Shown here in pieces: positions 25,109-33,640 of a stretch of 45,823 bases of DNA; position 1 is the first letter of the stretch; each line of letters starts with the position of its first letter. Made by a program: the position numbers and the translations under genes. The notes below the pieces were generated by a model that worked only from the letters and a program-made list of their open reading frames with translations, did not search any database and was not told where the DNA came from. The stretch is from Eubacterium callanderi (GTDB taxonomy: Bacteria; Bacillota; Clostridia; Eubacteriales; Eubacteriaceae). The stretch covers positions 44,195 to 90,017 of the forward strand of contig NZ_FRBP01000019.1 in NCBI RefSeq assembly GCF_900142645.1, given 5' to 3'.

Positions 25109-25137
25109 TTGACAAGAAAACGAGTTCATTGTATCAT
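25109..25137 (+). promoter_or_regulatory. Strong promoter of the URO-D/transporter operon
   Basis: Perfect -35 TTGACA (25109-25114), a 17-base spacer, and -10 TATCAT (25132-25137). The operator dyad starts at the next base. Confidence 0.8.
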
Positions 25138-25163
25138 ACTGAATATAGAATTGAATATTCAGT
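25138..25163 (+). promoter_or_regulatory. Operator dyad, probable TetR-family binding site
   Basis: ACTGAATAT (25138-25146), eight bases, ATATTCAGT (25155-25163): a perfect nine-base inverted repeat. It directly follows the -10 and spans the expected start of transcription, an arrangement suited to repression by the divergent TetR protein. Confidence 0.7.
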
Positions 25164-25189
25164 TTAAAATTCAGTCAGGAGGGGACATG

Positions 25190-26344
25190 ATGAATAAAAA
25201 CGTGGATCAGTTGTATGAAGAAAGGGAAAAGAGGTATATTCAGGCTGTTGATTTGGAGCAGCCGGACAGGGTTCCTCATGAAACAAGGTTTGGTGAGTAC
25301 TGGGCCATTAATTACGCGGGCTATCCTATCAAGGGGAGCGCGGTAGATCCAAAGATAATGGGAGAGGCAATGGAGAAAATTGCTCAGGATTTTGCGACAG
25401 ATACATGCCCATCTTTGTTTTCAAGAAATCCTTTGTTTTACAAATCATTAAAATCAATTAATTTTACTGAAAGTAAAACTGGGATAATGCAGCATCCGGA
25501 AGTCAGCTGTATGGATCGTTCAGAGTATGATGCTTTTATTAAAAACCCATTTGGGTTTATTGTGGACAAGGTTTTGCCGAGAGTCTACAAAGCTTTGGAT
25601 TCGGAGGGAGCTGGTTATGGGATGTCGCTTGTCCGGGCGATGAATATACAGACTGATATGACCACCCCGATTTTAATGGAGGCAGGACGTGTCAGTAAGA
25701 AATATGGTCTGCCTCTGACAGGTGCAGGACTGGTTGAAGCGCCGATGGACTATATTTCGGATATGATTCGCGGATTTTCAGAAATTACAATGGATATTCG
25801 GAGATGTCCGGAAAAAGTTGCGGCAGCAGCAGAAGCTGTATTACCACTGATGGACCGATTAGCAGCCCAGCTGCCTGCGGTAAAGGGGAAACTCATCAGC
25901 ATTCCACTTCATATGCCTGTTTTTATGCGTGAAAAAGATTTTGCAAAACTTTGGTGGCCGACTTTTAAAGAAATGGTAGAGCGTATGGCGGCGAGAGGGC
26001 AGTATATGCGCATTTATTTTGAAGGTGACTGGACACGCTATTATGACTATCTTCAGGATCTTCCAAAGGGACACATTCTAGGCGCCTTTGAATATATGGA
26101 TCCGCAGCTGGCTAAAGACAAGCTGGGTAAGACCATGTGTATTACTGCTGGTTATGATGTGTCATTGCTTCAGTATGGCACAAAAGAAAAAGTTATTGAT
26201 GAGGCAAAAAAATTGATGGATGTTCTGGCGCCGGGCGGAGGCTATATATTTACTGTTGCCAAAGGGATTACCTATCCAAACGACGGAACGCCGGAAAATG
26301 TAAGGGCGCTGTATGAATTTGTAGAATCCTACGGGAAATATTAG
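25190..26344 (+). CDS. URO-D/MtaA-superfamily protein, first paralogue
   Basis: A 384-residue TIM-barrel protein of the uroporphyrinogen decarboxylase superfamily, which includes the corrinoid/CoM methyltransferases MtaA, MtbA and CmuA. In those, zinc is bound by His-X-Cys plus a Cys about 75 residues later. Here His241 (PLHMPVF) and Cys317 (TMCITAGYD) remain, but the first Cys is Pro243. Shared with the paralogue at 29303 are WWPTFK/YWPTFK, E278-x-D280, TRY, the DP...KLG segment and DVLAPGG.YIF. ATG 25190, seven bases after AGGAGG, was preferred over ATG 25187. No corrinoid protein is encoded in the operon. It may act on a methylated or carboxylated import substrate; the real reaction is unknown. 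Confidence 0.78.
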   Translation: MNKNVDQLYEEREKRYIQAVDLEQPDRVPHETRFGEYWAINYAGYPIKGSAVDPKIMGEAMEKIAQDFATDTCPSLFSRNPLFYKSLKSINFTESKTGIMQHPEVSCMDRSEYDAFIKNPFGFIVDKVLPRVYKALDSEGAGYGMSLVRAMNIQTDMTTPILMEAGRVSKKYGLPLTGAGLVEAPMDYISDMIRGFSEITMDIRRCPEKVAAAAEAVLPLMDRLAAQLPAVKGKLISIPLHMPVFMREKDFAKLWWPTFKEMVERMAARGQYMRIYFEGDWTRYYDYLQDLPKGHILGAFEYMDPQLAKDKLGKTMCITAGYDVSLLQYGTKEKVIDEAKKLMDVLAPGGGYIFTVAKGITYPNDGTPENVRALYEFVESYGKY

Positions 26345-26355
26345 GAGGGAAGGCA

Positions 26356-26502
26356 ATGGAAGAAAATACAAAATATCTGGCAACATGGAAAGAATACTGT
26401 GAACAAAATGAAATTGATTATGAGGAAAACAGCTATCTTGAACCTTACTGGCAGGTAGCCCAGGAGAAGCTGTTTGGATTTGTCATCAAACTGTTAATAT
26501 GA
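26356..26502 (+). CDS. 48-residue microprotein, partner of the first URO-D paralogue
   Basis: A small gene 11 bases behind the URO-D paralogue, with a strong AGGAGGG site eight bases before ATG 26356. The 48-residue product is acidic with several aromatic residues (YLATWKEYC, EPYWQVAQE) and ends in a hydrophobic stretch, LFGFVIKLLI. It aligns without gaps to the 48-residue protein at 30465-30611: 12 identities (M1, N4, Y7, E16, E19, I20, Q33, E37, F40, F42, L46, L47). Having the same length and ending, and the same place behind each URO-D gene, makes a real coding gene likely. Function unknown; a small subunit or membrane tether of its URO-D partner is my guess. Confidence 0.72.
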   Translation: MEENTKYLATWKEYCEQNEIDYEENSYLEPYWQVAQEKLFGFVIKLLI

Positions 26503-26548
26503 ACAAACGGATTTTATACGCTATGATAGGCAAAATAAGGAGATCGAG

Positions 26549-27916
26549 ATGAAAAAATTAAGTAATTACATAAAATTTTCATATGGCTTTGCAGATTTAT
26601 GTTTTATTTTTATGGTTACATTTTCAAATACATATTATCTGGTTTTTTTTACAGAGGTATTGAAAATCTCTCCAGTTCAGGCGGGGGTTATTATGACCTT
26701 TGGCCGTATTTTGGACACGATCAGTGTTCCGATACTCGGACCGATCATTGAGAAAAGCAATTTTAAATGGGGACGCTACCGTTCATGGATACTCATTGGT
26801 TCGTTCTTTATACTTCTTTTCAACACAATTATGTGCGCAAACCTGACAGGACTCCCAGAGGGCGCCTACATTGTGCTCTATACAATTTTCTATGCGGCAT
26901 TCTGTATTGCCACGAATGTTTCATACATTGGCTACACATCCTTAAATTCGACGCTGACTGTTGATGCGGCGGAGCGTGTGCAACTCTCCACCTTCCGTGG
27001 ACAGGGAAACTCTATTGGCAAAATTCTGGCTGGCTGGTGTTTACTGCCTTTAATCTATCTGGTTGCTGGCGCTCAGGAAATGACGGTACAGGGATTTTTT
27101 ATCACGGCTTTGCTATTAGGGCTTCTGACAGTTTTAGGATATGGAAACCTTTTTGCAGCCACAAAAGACTACAAGGATTCAGGCGTTACTGTCAAGGGTG
27201 GTAAGGCCGAAAAAGTTACAGTTGCACAGATGTTTAAACAGGTGGTAACAAACCGTCCGCTTTTGGCGATTTTAGTCGCAGATGTGTGCAGAGTATTAAC
27301 GACCTTGCTGATTGTTGCAATGTTCCCTTATTTTTATATCTATGTTGTCAAAAATCCGGATATCATTCCAACATTTTTCGGCTTGACCAGTATTCTCATG
27401 CTTATTGGGTCAACGCTTGTACCATTTATTACCAAAAAGCTGACTAAAAAACAAACCTATATTTTAGGAATGGTCTGGATTTGTGCAGCGTTGGTGCTCA
27501 TGTTTTTTAATGCCAGCAATGCGACGCTTGTTTTGGTTATTGCCTGTATTGGTTACGTGGGGGTCGCATTCCCGAATGTTGTCAATACAGCCATGTATGC
27601 AGATATCACTGATTACAGCGAATGGAAAACAGGCTATAATGCCAGAGCAGTTATATTCAGTGTTTACCAGCTTTCCATAAAAATTGCGGCGGTATTTTCA
27701 ACGAGCGTAGCAGCCTTTGGTCTTGGGCTCATCGGACTTCAAAGCGGGGTTGAGCCAACACCGGAAGTAATAGAAGGTATAAAATCACTGGCAATGTTTT
27801 TCCCGGCAGGCGTCAGCCTTGTCGCTGTGATTGCGATGCTGTTTTATAACGTCAATGAAAGAAAATTACCAGAATTGCGCGCTGAAATCGCGGAAAGAAA
27901 GGTAGCTGACAATTAA
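26549..27916 (+). CDS. GPH-family (MelB-like) sodium/cation symporter, MFS superfamily
   Basis: A 455-residue membrane protein with about twelve helices. The N-terminal pattern, with FGRILDTISVPILGPIIE and then WGRYRSWILIG, is that of glycoside-pentoside-hexuronide:cation symporters (MelB, YicJ, XynB-type). The C-terminal half has the DITDYSEWKTGYNARAVIFS block, also typical. Substrates of this family are usually glycosides or uronates. Together with the methyltransferase-like neighbours this fits uptake of a methylated or aromatic glycoside, but that is inference. AAGGAG precedes the ATG. It lies in the middle of the TetR-controlled operon. Confidence 0.85.
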   Translation: MKKLSNYIKFSYGFADLCFIFMVTFSNTYYLVFFTEVLKISPVQAGVIMTFGRILDTISVPILGPIIEKSNFKWGRYRSWILIGSFFILLFNTIMCANLTGLPEGAYIVLYTIFYAAFCIATNVSYIGYTSLNSTLTVDAAERVQLSTFRGQGNSIGKILAGWCLLPLIYLVAGAQEMTVQGFFITALLLGLLTVLGYGNLFAATKDYKDSGVTVKGGKAEKVTVAQMFKQVVTNRPLLAILVADVCRVLTTLLIVAMFPYFYIYVVKNPDIIPTFFGLTSILMLIGSTLVPFITKKLTKKQTYILGMVWICAALVLMFFNASNATLVLVIACIGYVGVAFPNVVNTAMYADITDYSEWKTGYNARAVIFSVYQLSIKIAAVFSTSVAAFGLGLIGLQSGVEPTPEVIEGIKSLAMFFPAGVSLVAVIAMLFYNVNERKLPELRAEIAERKVADN

Positions 27917-27963
27917 AGATTGAGGCAGCGAGTCAACAGACTTATCTGCCGGGAGGTTACCAG

Positions 27964-29301
27964 ATGAAAAAAGACAACAGGCTTTCTTTTTTCGAAACAC
28001 TTACGATGGCAACCGGTTTTACAATAGGATCAGGAATTATTACGCTGACAGGTATCGGCATTGGAATGACCGGCAGGAGCGTTTTTGTAGCATTTGCAGT
28101 GTGTGCTGTCCTGTTTCTGATCTCTTTTCGGCCTCTCTTTATTATGAGCAGCGTTCTTCCCAGAATGAGCGCTGCGTACAGCTACTCTAAAGAGCTGATT
28201 ACAAAAGAGGCAGGCGGCTTATATGTATATATTTACTTCTTTGGACGGATCACGATTGCGATTTTTGGCATATCCATTGCGCAGTATCTGGCAAGCCTGA
28301 TCCCAGCGCTTAACAATCCGGTAGGAATGAAGGTGGTGGCGGCAGGTGTCTTAACGTTGTTTTATATCATCAATCTTTTCGGCATAAAAAATGCAGCGAT
28401 TGTGCAGAATGTTCTCTTTGTCATTTTGGTATTCAGTCTGCTTTCCTTTGTTATTTTTGGCATTGGAAAGGTGGAATCTAACTTTTTTGAACAAAGAGCA
28501 TTCTTTGTAAATGGATTCGGTGGGTTTTACTCTGCAGTTTCACTTTTATTCTTCGCTGTTGGGGGTGCATATATCATCACGGATTTTGCACCGAAGATCA
28601 GAAATCCTGAAAAGGTGATGATGAAGGTTATCTATATCGTTACCATTGGTGTGACGATATTGTATATGTTCATTGGTATTGTGGCAAGCGGTGTGATTCC
28701 GCAGGCTGAAGCAGCATATCAATCCCTGGTTGTCACGGCCCGTATCGTATATCCCAGTAATTTGCTTTTCAGCATTTTCATCGTTGGTGGAGCGCTGGGA
28801 GCGTTAATCACCACTTTAAATTCAAGCTTTGTGTGGTATTCGAGCTCTTTAATTCAGGCCTGCAAGGATGGCTGGCTGCCAAAGGCCTGGGGAAAAACAA
28901 ATAAATACGAGGTTCCCTATATTCTGACGACCATTTTCTATATTCTGGGGCTCGTCCCAGCGCTTTTAGGGATGGATTTAACAGTGGTTTCTAAAATTGC
29001 GGTTGGTATGACCATTTTGTCAATATTGATCCCGATGGCGGGAATTTTGAAATTACCGGAGAAATATCCAGAAGAATGGAAGCAAAGCGTTTATTCGAAA
29101 CGTTATCCCAAATGGCGTCTCAGGGTAATGGTGGTCATTACATACCTCATTATGTCCACCCAGGTGTATGCTCTGTTTGCCGGGAATCCGGCAACGGTAA
29201 ATATCGTAATACTGCTTTATATTTTAGGAACAGGTTTATATTTATTTTTTAAATCAAAATACAAGACACTAAAAACAGAAGGCGAAGGAGAAAAAGATTA
29301 G
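27964..29301 (+). CDS. APC-superfamily amino acid/amine permease
   Basis: A 445-residue membrane protein with about twelve helices. The first helix carries the APC marker TGFTIGSGIITLTG, the unwound substrate-binding segment. The SRMSAAYSYSKE-like loop (here PRMSAAYSYSK) and the later GALGALITTLNSSFVWYSSSL helix agree with amino acid/polyamine permeases. The substrate is unknown; an amine or amino acid derivative is plausible. GGGAGG precedes ATG 27964. The stop codon overlaps the region just before the next gene, with one base between them, so it is tightly coupled to the second URO-D paralogue. Confidence 0.85.
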   Translation: MKKDNRLSFFETLTMATGFTIGSGIITLTGIGIGMTGRSVFVAFAVCAVLFLISFRPLFIMSSVLPRMSAAYSYSKELITKEAGGLYVYIYFFGRITIAIFGISIAQYLASLIPALNNPVGMKVVAAGVLTLFYIINLFGIKNAAIVQNVLFVILVFSLLSFVIFGIGKVESNFFEQRAFFVNGFGGFYSAVSLLFFAVGGAYIITDFAPKIRNPEKVMMKVIYIVTIGVTILYMFIGIVASGVIPQAEAAYQSLVVTARIVYPSNLLFSIFIVGGALGALITTLNSSFVWYSSSLIQACKDGWLPKAWGKTNKYEVPYILTTIFYILGLVPALLGMDLTVVSKIAVGMTILSILIPMAGILKLPEKYPEEWKQSVYSKRYPKWRLRVMVVITYLIMSTQVYALFAGNPATVNIVILLYILGTGLYLFFKSKYKTLKTEGEGEKD

Positions 29302-29302
29302 T

Positions 29303-30454
29303 ATGGAAATAAACAAAAACACAGTTGAAAGAAATCAGCTTTATACCGATGTGCGTTCAGGAAAAATTCCCAAGCGTGTGCCCATTAATCTGAATATGGA
29401 CGCAGCCGCTGCTCTGGAGTATGCAGGCTACAATCTGAATATTCACCAGTTTGATATTAATTATCTGATAAAGGCTATAGAACGTGTCGCGGAGGATTTT
29501 GAAAGCGATAATCTTGGTGTCACAACAGTACGGTTCCCGCATTTTTATAAGCTTCTGGGCGCAAGGCATTTTCAGATGGGGAGCGATGGCTTTTTACAGC
29601 ATCCGGAAATTTCTGTGATGGAGCCTGGGGAATATGACGCATTGATCGAAGCGCCCTACAAATTCCTATGGGATGAGATTATCCCAAGACTGTATAAAGA
29701 GCTCGATAAGCCGTGGCCGGAATCCTCTATGTCTCTGGCAAAAGGTTTTTCAAGCTTTTATGTAACAATGGGGAAAATCGGTGCAGCTAAAAATGAAATC
29801 TGTCTGAAATATGGTAAATCAAATCTGGGCGGCGCTTTTGCACAAACAGATGCGCCCATGGATTTTATCGCAGACCTGCTCCGGTCCTTTACGGGCATGT
29901 CCATGGATATTCGAAGGAATCCGGAAAAAGTTGAAGCGGCCTGTGAAGCGGTCCTCCCATTGATGATCAAGGCAGGGGCCAAGGGAACGCCTGAAGTGCG
30001 CGGCGCCTGTATGATCCCGCTCCATATGGCAACCTATATTAAAAAGAAGGATTTTGAGCGCTTCTACTGGCCAACCTTTAAAAAGCTGGTTGAGGAGCTG
30101 GTTAAAACCAATACGGCAGTCTCAATTTTTATGGAAAATGATTTTACGCGCTACCTGGACTATATGCAGGAGCTTCCGGAGGGATGCCAGTTGATGGCAG
30201 AGTTTGGTGATCCCAAGGTTTTCAAGGAAAAACTCGGTTCAAAATTTGTCCTCACGGGTTTTTATCCTCTGTCGCTGCTTAAGGCAGGTACATTGCAGCA
30301 GGTGAAAGATAAGGCCAAGGAAATAATTGATGTGCTGGCTCCAGGCGGAAATTATATTTTCAGCTTAGACAAATCACTGCTTCGGGCAAATGACGCGGAT
30401 ATAAATCTGTATAAAGAATTATTGAATTTTGTTAAAGAATACGGCGTCTATTAA
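29303..30454 (+). CDS. URO-D/MtaA-superfamily protein, second paralogue
   Basis: A 383-residue paralogue of the protein at 25190-26344, alignable over its whole length. His241 is kept (PLHMATY), but both expected zinc cysteines are missing: Ala243, and Val316 where the first paralogue has Cys317. E278, D280 and the TRYLDYMQELP segment are conserved, as is DVLAPGGNYIFSLDK. Without the His-X-Cys...Cys site, a classical zinc-dependent methyl transfer to a thiol is unlikely. A different use of the barrel, for example a decarboxylase, lyase or demethylase with another metal set, should be considered. It is translated directly after the permease and is followed 10 bases later by its own 48-residue microprotein gene. 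Confidence 0.78.
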   Translation: MEINKNTVERNQLYTDVRSGKIPKRVPINLNMDAAAALEYAGYNLNIHQFDINYLIKAIERVAEDFESDNLGVTTVRFPHFYKLLGARHFQMGSDGFLQHPEISVMEPGEYDALIEAPYKFLWDEIIPRLYKELDKPWPESSMSLAKGFSSFYVTMGKIGAAKNEICLKYGKSNLGGAFAQTDAPMDFIADLLRSFTGMSMDIRRNPEKVEAACEAVLPLMIKAGAKGTPEVRGACMIPLHMATYIKKKDFERFYWPTFKKLVEELVKTNTAVSIFMENDFTRYLDYMQELPEGCQLMAEFGDPKVFKEKLGSKFVLTGFYPLSLLKAGTLQQVKDKAKEIIDVLAPGGNYIFSLDKSLLRANDADINLYKELLNFVKEYGVY

Positions 30455-30464
30455 GGAGAAAATA

Positions 30465-30611
30465 ATGAATATTAATTCCGAATATTATAATGATTATGAA
30501 GCGAACATTGAAAAATATGAGATTCCCAAGGAAGCAATTCCATATGCCATTGAGGCATTTCAGGGAAATGAAGAGATGATCTTCAGCTTTGCAATGTTTT
30601 TGCTGATGTAG
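30465..30611 (+). CDS. 48-residue microprotein, partner of the second URO-D paralogue
   Basis: A small gene 10 bases after the second URO-D paralogue, with AAGGAG before ATG 30465. The 48-residue product is Tyr-, Glu- and Ile-rich at the front and ends in the hydrophobic stretch IFSFAMFLLM. It is the gap-free homologue of the microprotein at 26356-26502 (12 of 48 identical, same ending pattern F-x-F-x3-L-L). It is the last gene of the operon; a terminator begins three bases after its stop codon. Function unknown. The repeated pairing with a URO-D gene suggests a dedicated small subunit. Confidence 0.72.
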   Translation: MNINSEYYNDYEANIEKYEIPKEAIPYAIEAFQGNEEMIFSFAMFLLM

Positions 30612-30613
30612 CA

Positions 30614-30649
30614 AAAAATCCCGGTTTTCTTTTAAAAACCGGGATTTTT
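30614..30649. terminator. Bidirectional terminator ending the URO-D operon
   Basis: AAAAATCCCGGTTTT (30614-30628) and AAAACCGGGATTTTT (30635-30649) form a 15-pair stem with a six-base loop and A/T flanks. It serves both the operon and the convergent P-type ATPase gene, whose stop codon begins at 30656. Confidence 0.9.
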
Positions 30650-30655
30650 AAATGC

Positions 30656-33313
30656 TTAATCGTCCGAAAGCGTGGCTTTGCCAGTCACGACACTGCCGTG
30701 CTGCCGGTCAGTAATCACTTTAACAATCTGAATGATCAGGGTAGGCAGGAATGCCAGCAGGATGATCTGGCCGATCTGAGTCATGGAGAGCGGCGCTACA
30801 AGGAACAGGGTATTAAGGCCTGGTATAAAAAGCACCGCTGCGAGAAGCAGGACGCCGCCAAAGAAGGCCATGAGTGAATATTTGTTGGTTCCGAACTTCA
30901 GCCGGAAAATGGACTCATCACCACGGCAGTTAAAACCGTGGAAAAGACGGGCCAGGGTCAGGGTTGCAAAGGCCATGGTGCTGGCCAGCATGGCGCTGCC
31001 GGTCTGATGTCCAAGGTAAAAGGCTGCCATAGTGGCAACAGCGATCAGCAGGCCCTGAGAGACAATGCGCTTGAGCAGGCTGCCGTTTAAAATCGGTTCC
31101 TTAGGATTGCGGGGCGGCTGGTTCAAAAGTCCGCGGCGTGAGGGCTCCATGCCAATGGCGATGGCGGGCAGGCTGTCAGTCAGCAGGTTTATGAACAGCA
31201 GATGCACCGGGGCAAAAGGGACAGGAAGAGCCATCAGTGAGGCGTATAGCACACAGAGGATACCCGCAGTGTTGCCTGAGAGCAAAAACTGAATGGCATT
31301 TTTAATATTGGCATAGATATTACGCCCGTTGATAACAGCCTTGACGATGGTGGCAAAGTTATCGTCAGTCAGGATCATGGATGCTGCGTCCTTGCTGACC
31401 TCGGTGCCGGTAATGCCCATCGCCACGCCAATGTCGGCTTTTTTGAGGGCTGGAGCATCGTTGACGCCATCACCGGTCATGGAGACAATCCGTCCCTGGC
31501 GCTGCCAGGCGTCGACGATGCGGATTTTATGCTCGGGTGAGACACGGGCATAGACAGAAATGCGGGGAAGCTTTTCGTCCAGCTCGGCATCGGTCATGGC
31601 ATCGAGCTCAACGCCTTCCACAGCAATGTCACCGTCCTCGAAGATACCGACCTGTCTTGCGATGGCGGTTGCGGTGATCTTGTGGTCCCCGGTGATCATG
31701 ACAGTGCGGATACCGCCCCGTTTGGCGTCAGCCACAGCCTGGACAGATTCTGGACGCGGCGGGTCGATCATGGAGATCAAACCGACGAACACAAAATCAT
31801 TTTCATCCTCTATGGACAGATCCCGCACCCCGGGCAGTTCACGGTAAGCGAAGGCCAGAACGCGGAGCCCTTCCTCGGACAGGGAGCGGTTGGTGTTGAT
31901 GATCTCGCTGCGCTTTTCATCAGTCATTGGCAGGATACCATCGGTGGTGTAAATCCAGTTGGAGCGCTCGAGCATGACATCCAGCGCGCCCTTTGTCAGC
32001 AGGGTCGGTACCTTTTCGAGCTCGTGGAGGGTGCTCATGAGCTTGCGGTCAGAGTCAAAGGGCAGCTCACGCAGGCGGGGGTGCTGGCTGCGGTAGGTAG
32101 ATTCCTCAATGCCGAAGGAATCCCCAATCTGTACCAGAGCCACCTCGGTGGGGTCTCCAATGGAGGTGCCCGCGTTTTCATCTGTGGTGGCGTCGCTTGC
32201 CAGCAGAGCGATTTTTAACAGCAGGCGCTGCGCGTCGTTGGTGAGGTCGTAGTCCTCACAGGAGGTGAGCCTGCCATCAGCATAGATTTTCTGGGGGCAC
32301 ATGCGGTTCTGGGTCAGTGTTCCAGTCTTATCTGAGCAGATGACCGAGACAGCGCCGAGGCTTTCGACGGCCTTGAGGTCTTTGATAACCGCGTTCTGTC
32401 TGGCCATTTTTTGTGTTCCCATGGCCAGAACGATGGTCACGATGGAGCTGAGCGCCTCAGGAATGGCGGCTACAGCCAGGGCAACCGCGAACATCAGGGA
32501 ATCCAGTACCGGCATGTGGCTGCGGAAAACGGAGAGCATGAAAACCACCACACAGACGGCCAGAATAATGACAGCCAGTTTTTTGCTGAAATTATCAAGA
32601 CTGGTCTGAAGCGGCGTTTTCCGCTGCTGTGTCTGGTTCATGAGAGAAGCGATTTTGCCGAGCTCTGTGCCCATGCCCGTGGAGGTGACAACAACGGTTG
32701 CCCGTCCATAGGTTACAAGTGAACCGGAGAAAACCATGTTGATCTGGTCGCCGAGGGCTACCTTTTCAGACGGAATGGCATCGGCGGTTTTGTCAACACT
32801 TTCGGATTCACCAGTCAGTGAGCTTTCATTGACCTTGAGTGAAAAATTTTCCAGGATACGTCCGTCGGCAACCACCAGGTCGCCGGCCTCCAGCAGCAGA
32901 ATATCACCGGGGACCACCTCCTGGGAGGGGATCTCAAGGCGCGCGCCGTCGCGGATCACCCGGGCAACGGGCGAGGACATGGCCTTCAGACTCTCAAGGG
33001 ATTTTTCAGCTTTGACATACTGAACGGTGCCGAGTACGGCGTTTAAAAGTAAAACAGCAAAAATAACAATGGTGCTTTCGCTTTCGCCCGAAAGCAGGGA
33101 AATAATGGCGGCAATGGTGAGGATAACCACCAGCAGATCTTTGAACTGCTCCAGAAAAACCACAGCGACGCTTTTTTTCCTGCCCTCTGAAAGCTTGTTG
33201 GGGCCAAAGGTTTTGGTCCGGCTTTCAGCCTCGGCAGTGCTGAGGCCCGAGGGCGAGGTGTGCAGCTCGTCCAGTGTTTCCTGCGCAGAACGGTTAAAAA
33301 AGGTTTCTGACAT
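30656..33313 (-). CDS. P-type cation-transporting ATPase (Ca2+/Mn2+ type, P2)
   Basis: An 885-residue P2-type ATPase. Order: a cation-ATPase N-terminal domain, the actuator with TGES (168-171), the membrane motif IPEALSS near 285, the phosphorylation site Asp328 in CSDKTGTLTQN, an ATP-binding domain, the hinge TGDGVNDAPALKKADIGVAMG, and six C-terminal helices. It exports divalent cations using ATP. AAAGGAG precedes the ATG. Its leader is a yybP-ykoY manganese riboswitch, which points to Mn2+ (or Ca2+/Mn2+) export rather than strict calcium transport. It converges with the URO-D operon. Confidence 0.93.
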   Translation of the reverse strand: MSETFFNRSAQETLDELHTSPSGLSTAEAESRTKTFGPNKLSEGRKKSVAVVFLEQFKDLLVVILTIAAIISLLSGESESTIVIFAVLLLNAVLGTVQYVKAEKSLESLKAMSSPVARVIRDGARLEIPSQEVVPGDILLLEAGDLVVADGRILENFSLKVNESSLTGESESVDKTADAIPSEKVALGDQINMVFSGSLVTYGRATVVVTSTGMGTELGKIASLMNQTQQRKTPLQTSLDNFSKKLAVIILAVCVVVFMLSVFRSHMPVLDSLMFAVALAVAAIPEALSSIVTIVLAMGTQKMARQNAVIKDLKAVESLGAVSVICSDKTGTLTQNRMCPQKIYADGRLTSCEDYDLTNDAQRLLLKIALLASDATTDENAGTSIGDPTEVALVQIGDSFGIEESTYRSQHPRLRELPFDSDRKLMSTLHELEKVPTLLTKGALDVMLERSNWIYTTDGILPMTDEKRSEIINTNRSLSEEGLRVLAFAYRELPGVRDLSIEDENDFVFVGLISMIDPPRPESVQAVADAKRGGIRTVMITGDHKITATAIARQVGIFEDGDIAVEGVELDAMTDAELDEKLPRISVYARVSPEHKIRIVDAWQRQGRIVSMTGDGVNDAPALKKADIGVAMGITGTEVSKDAASMILTDDNFATIVKAVINGRNIYANIKNAIQFLLSGNTAGILCVLYASLMALPVPFAPVHLLFINLLTDSLPAIAIGMEPSRRGLLNQPPRNPKEPILNGSLLKRIVSQGLLIAVATMAAFYLGHQTGSAMLASTMAFATLTLARLFHGFNCRGDESIFRLKFGTNKYSLMAFFGGVLLLAAVLFIPGLNTLFLVAPLSMTQIGQIILLAFLPTLIIQIVKVITDRQHGSVVTGKATLSDD

Positions 33314-33353
33314 TATCGATACTCCTTTGTTAAGATTGTGTACACCGGAAGCA

Positions 33354-33401
33354 CCAAAAAAAGACTTCCGGCAGCCCTTTTGCCAGGCTGTCGAAAAGTC
33401 T
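33354..33401 (-). terminator. Riboswitch expression-platform terminator
   Basis: On the minus strand, AGACTT (33401-33396) opens a stem with a CAGCC/GGCTG core that closes on AAGTCT (33367-33362), followed by seven T residues. Its first arm overlaps the ACGAGAC end of the riboswitch aptamer, so ligand binding would prevent termination. Confidence 0.75.
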
Positions 33402-33480
33402 CGTTACCAAAAAAGATAGGCGCACACCGCCAGGTTAAAAACCGTGGTGTTGACGGCGCGTCTTAAACTACTCCCTTTTC
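33390..33480 (-). promoter_or_regulatory. yybP-ykoY (Mn2+) riboswitch
   Basis: On the minus strand the leader of the P-type ATPase contains conserved yybP-ykoY elements in order: GAAAAGGGAGTAG (33480-33468), CCGTCAACACC in the loop with its pairing region, AACCTGGCGG, and GGTAACGAGAC near the end. This family senses Mn2+ and typically turns on exporters. The start lies just downstream of the predicted transcription start and a terminator follows. Confidence 0.85.
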
Positions 33481-33492
33481 AACTGTTAGTGC

Positions 33493-33522
33493 ATTATAGC
33501 AGTTTTTGCGGCACTGCGTCAA
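33493..33522 (-). promoter_or_regulatory. Promoter of the P-type ATPase
   Basis: On the minus strand TTGACG (33522-33517), an 18-base spacer, and a perfect TATAAT (33498-33493), a few bases before the riboswitch. Confidence 0.75.
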
Positions 33523-33640
33523 TGGGTGAATGTTAAATTTGTGTTAAATTTAAGATCGCTATGGGAAAGGCTGCGGCAGCGTTTTCTTTAAACGGGTTGC
33601 TTAAGGAAATTTCAGACTTACAAATCCAATAAAAAAAGCC

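Noticed and set aside
25020-25110. Promoter for the TetR gene
   Set aside because: A TATAAT-like -10 is present on the minus strand, but no convincing -35 at 16-18 bases, so it is only mentioned in the gene entry.
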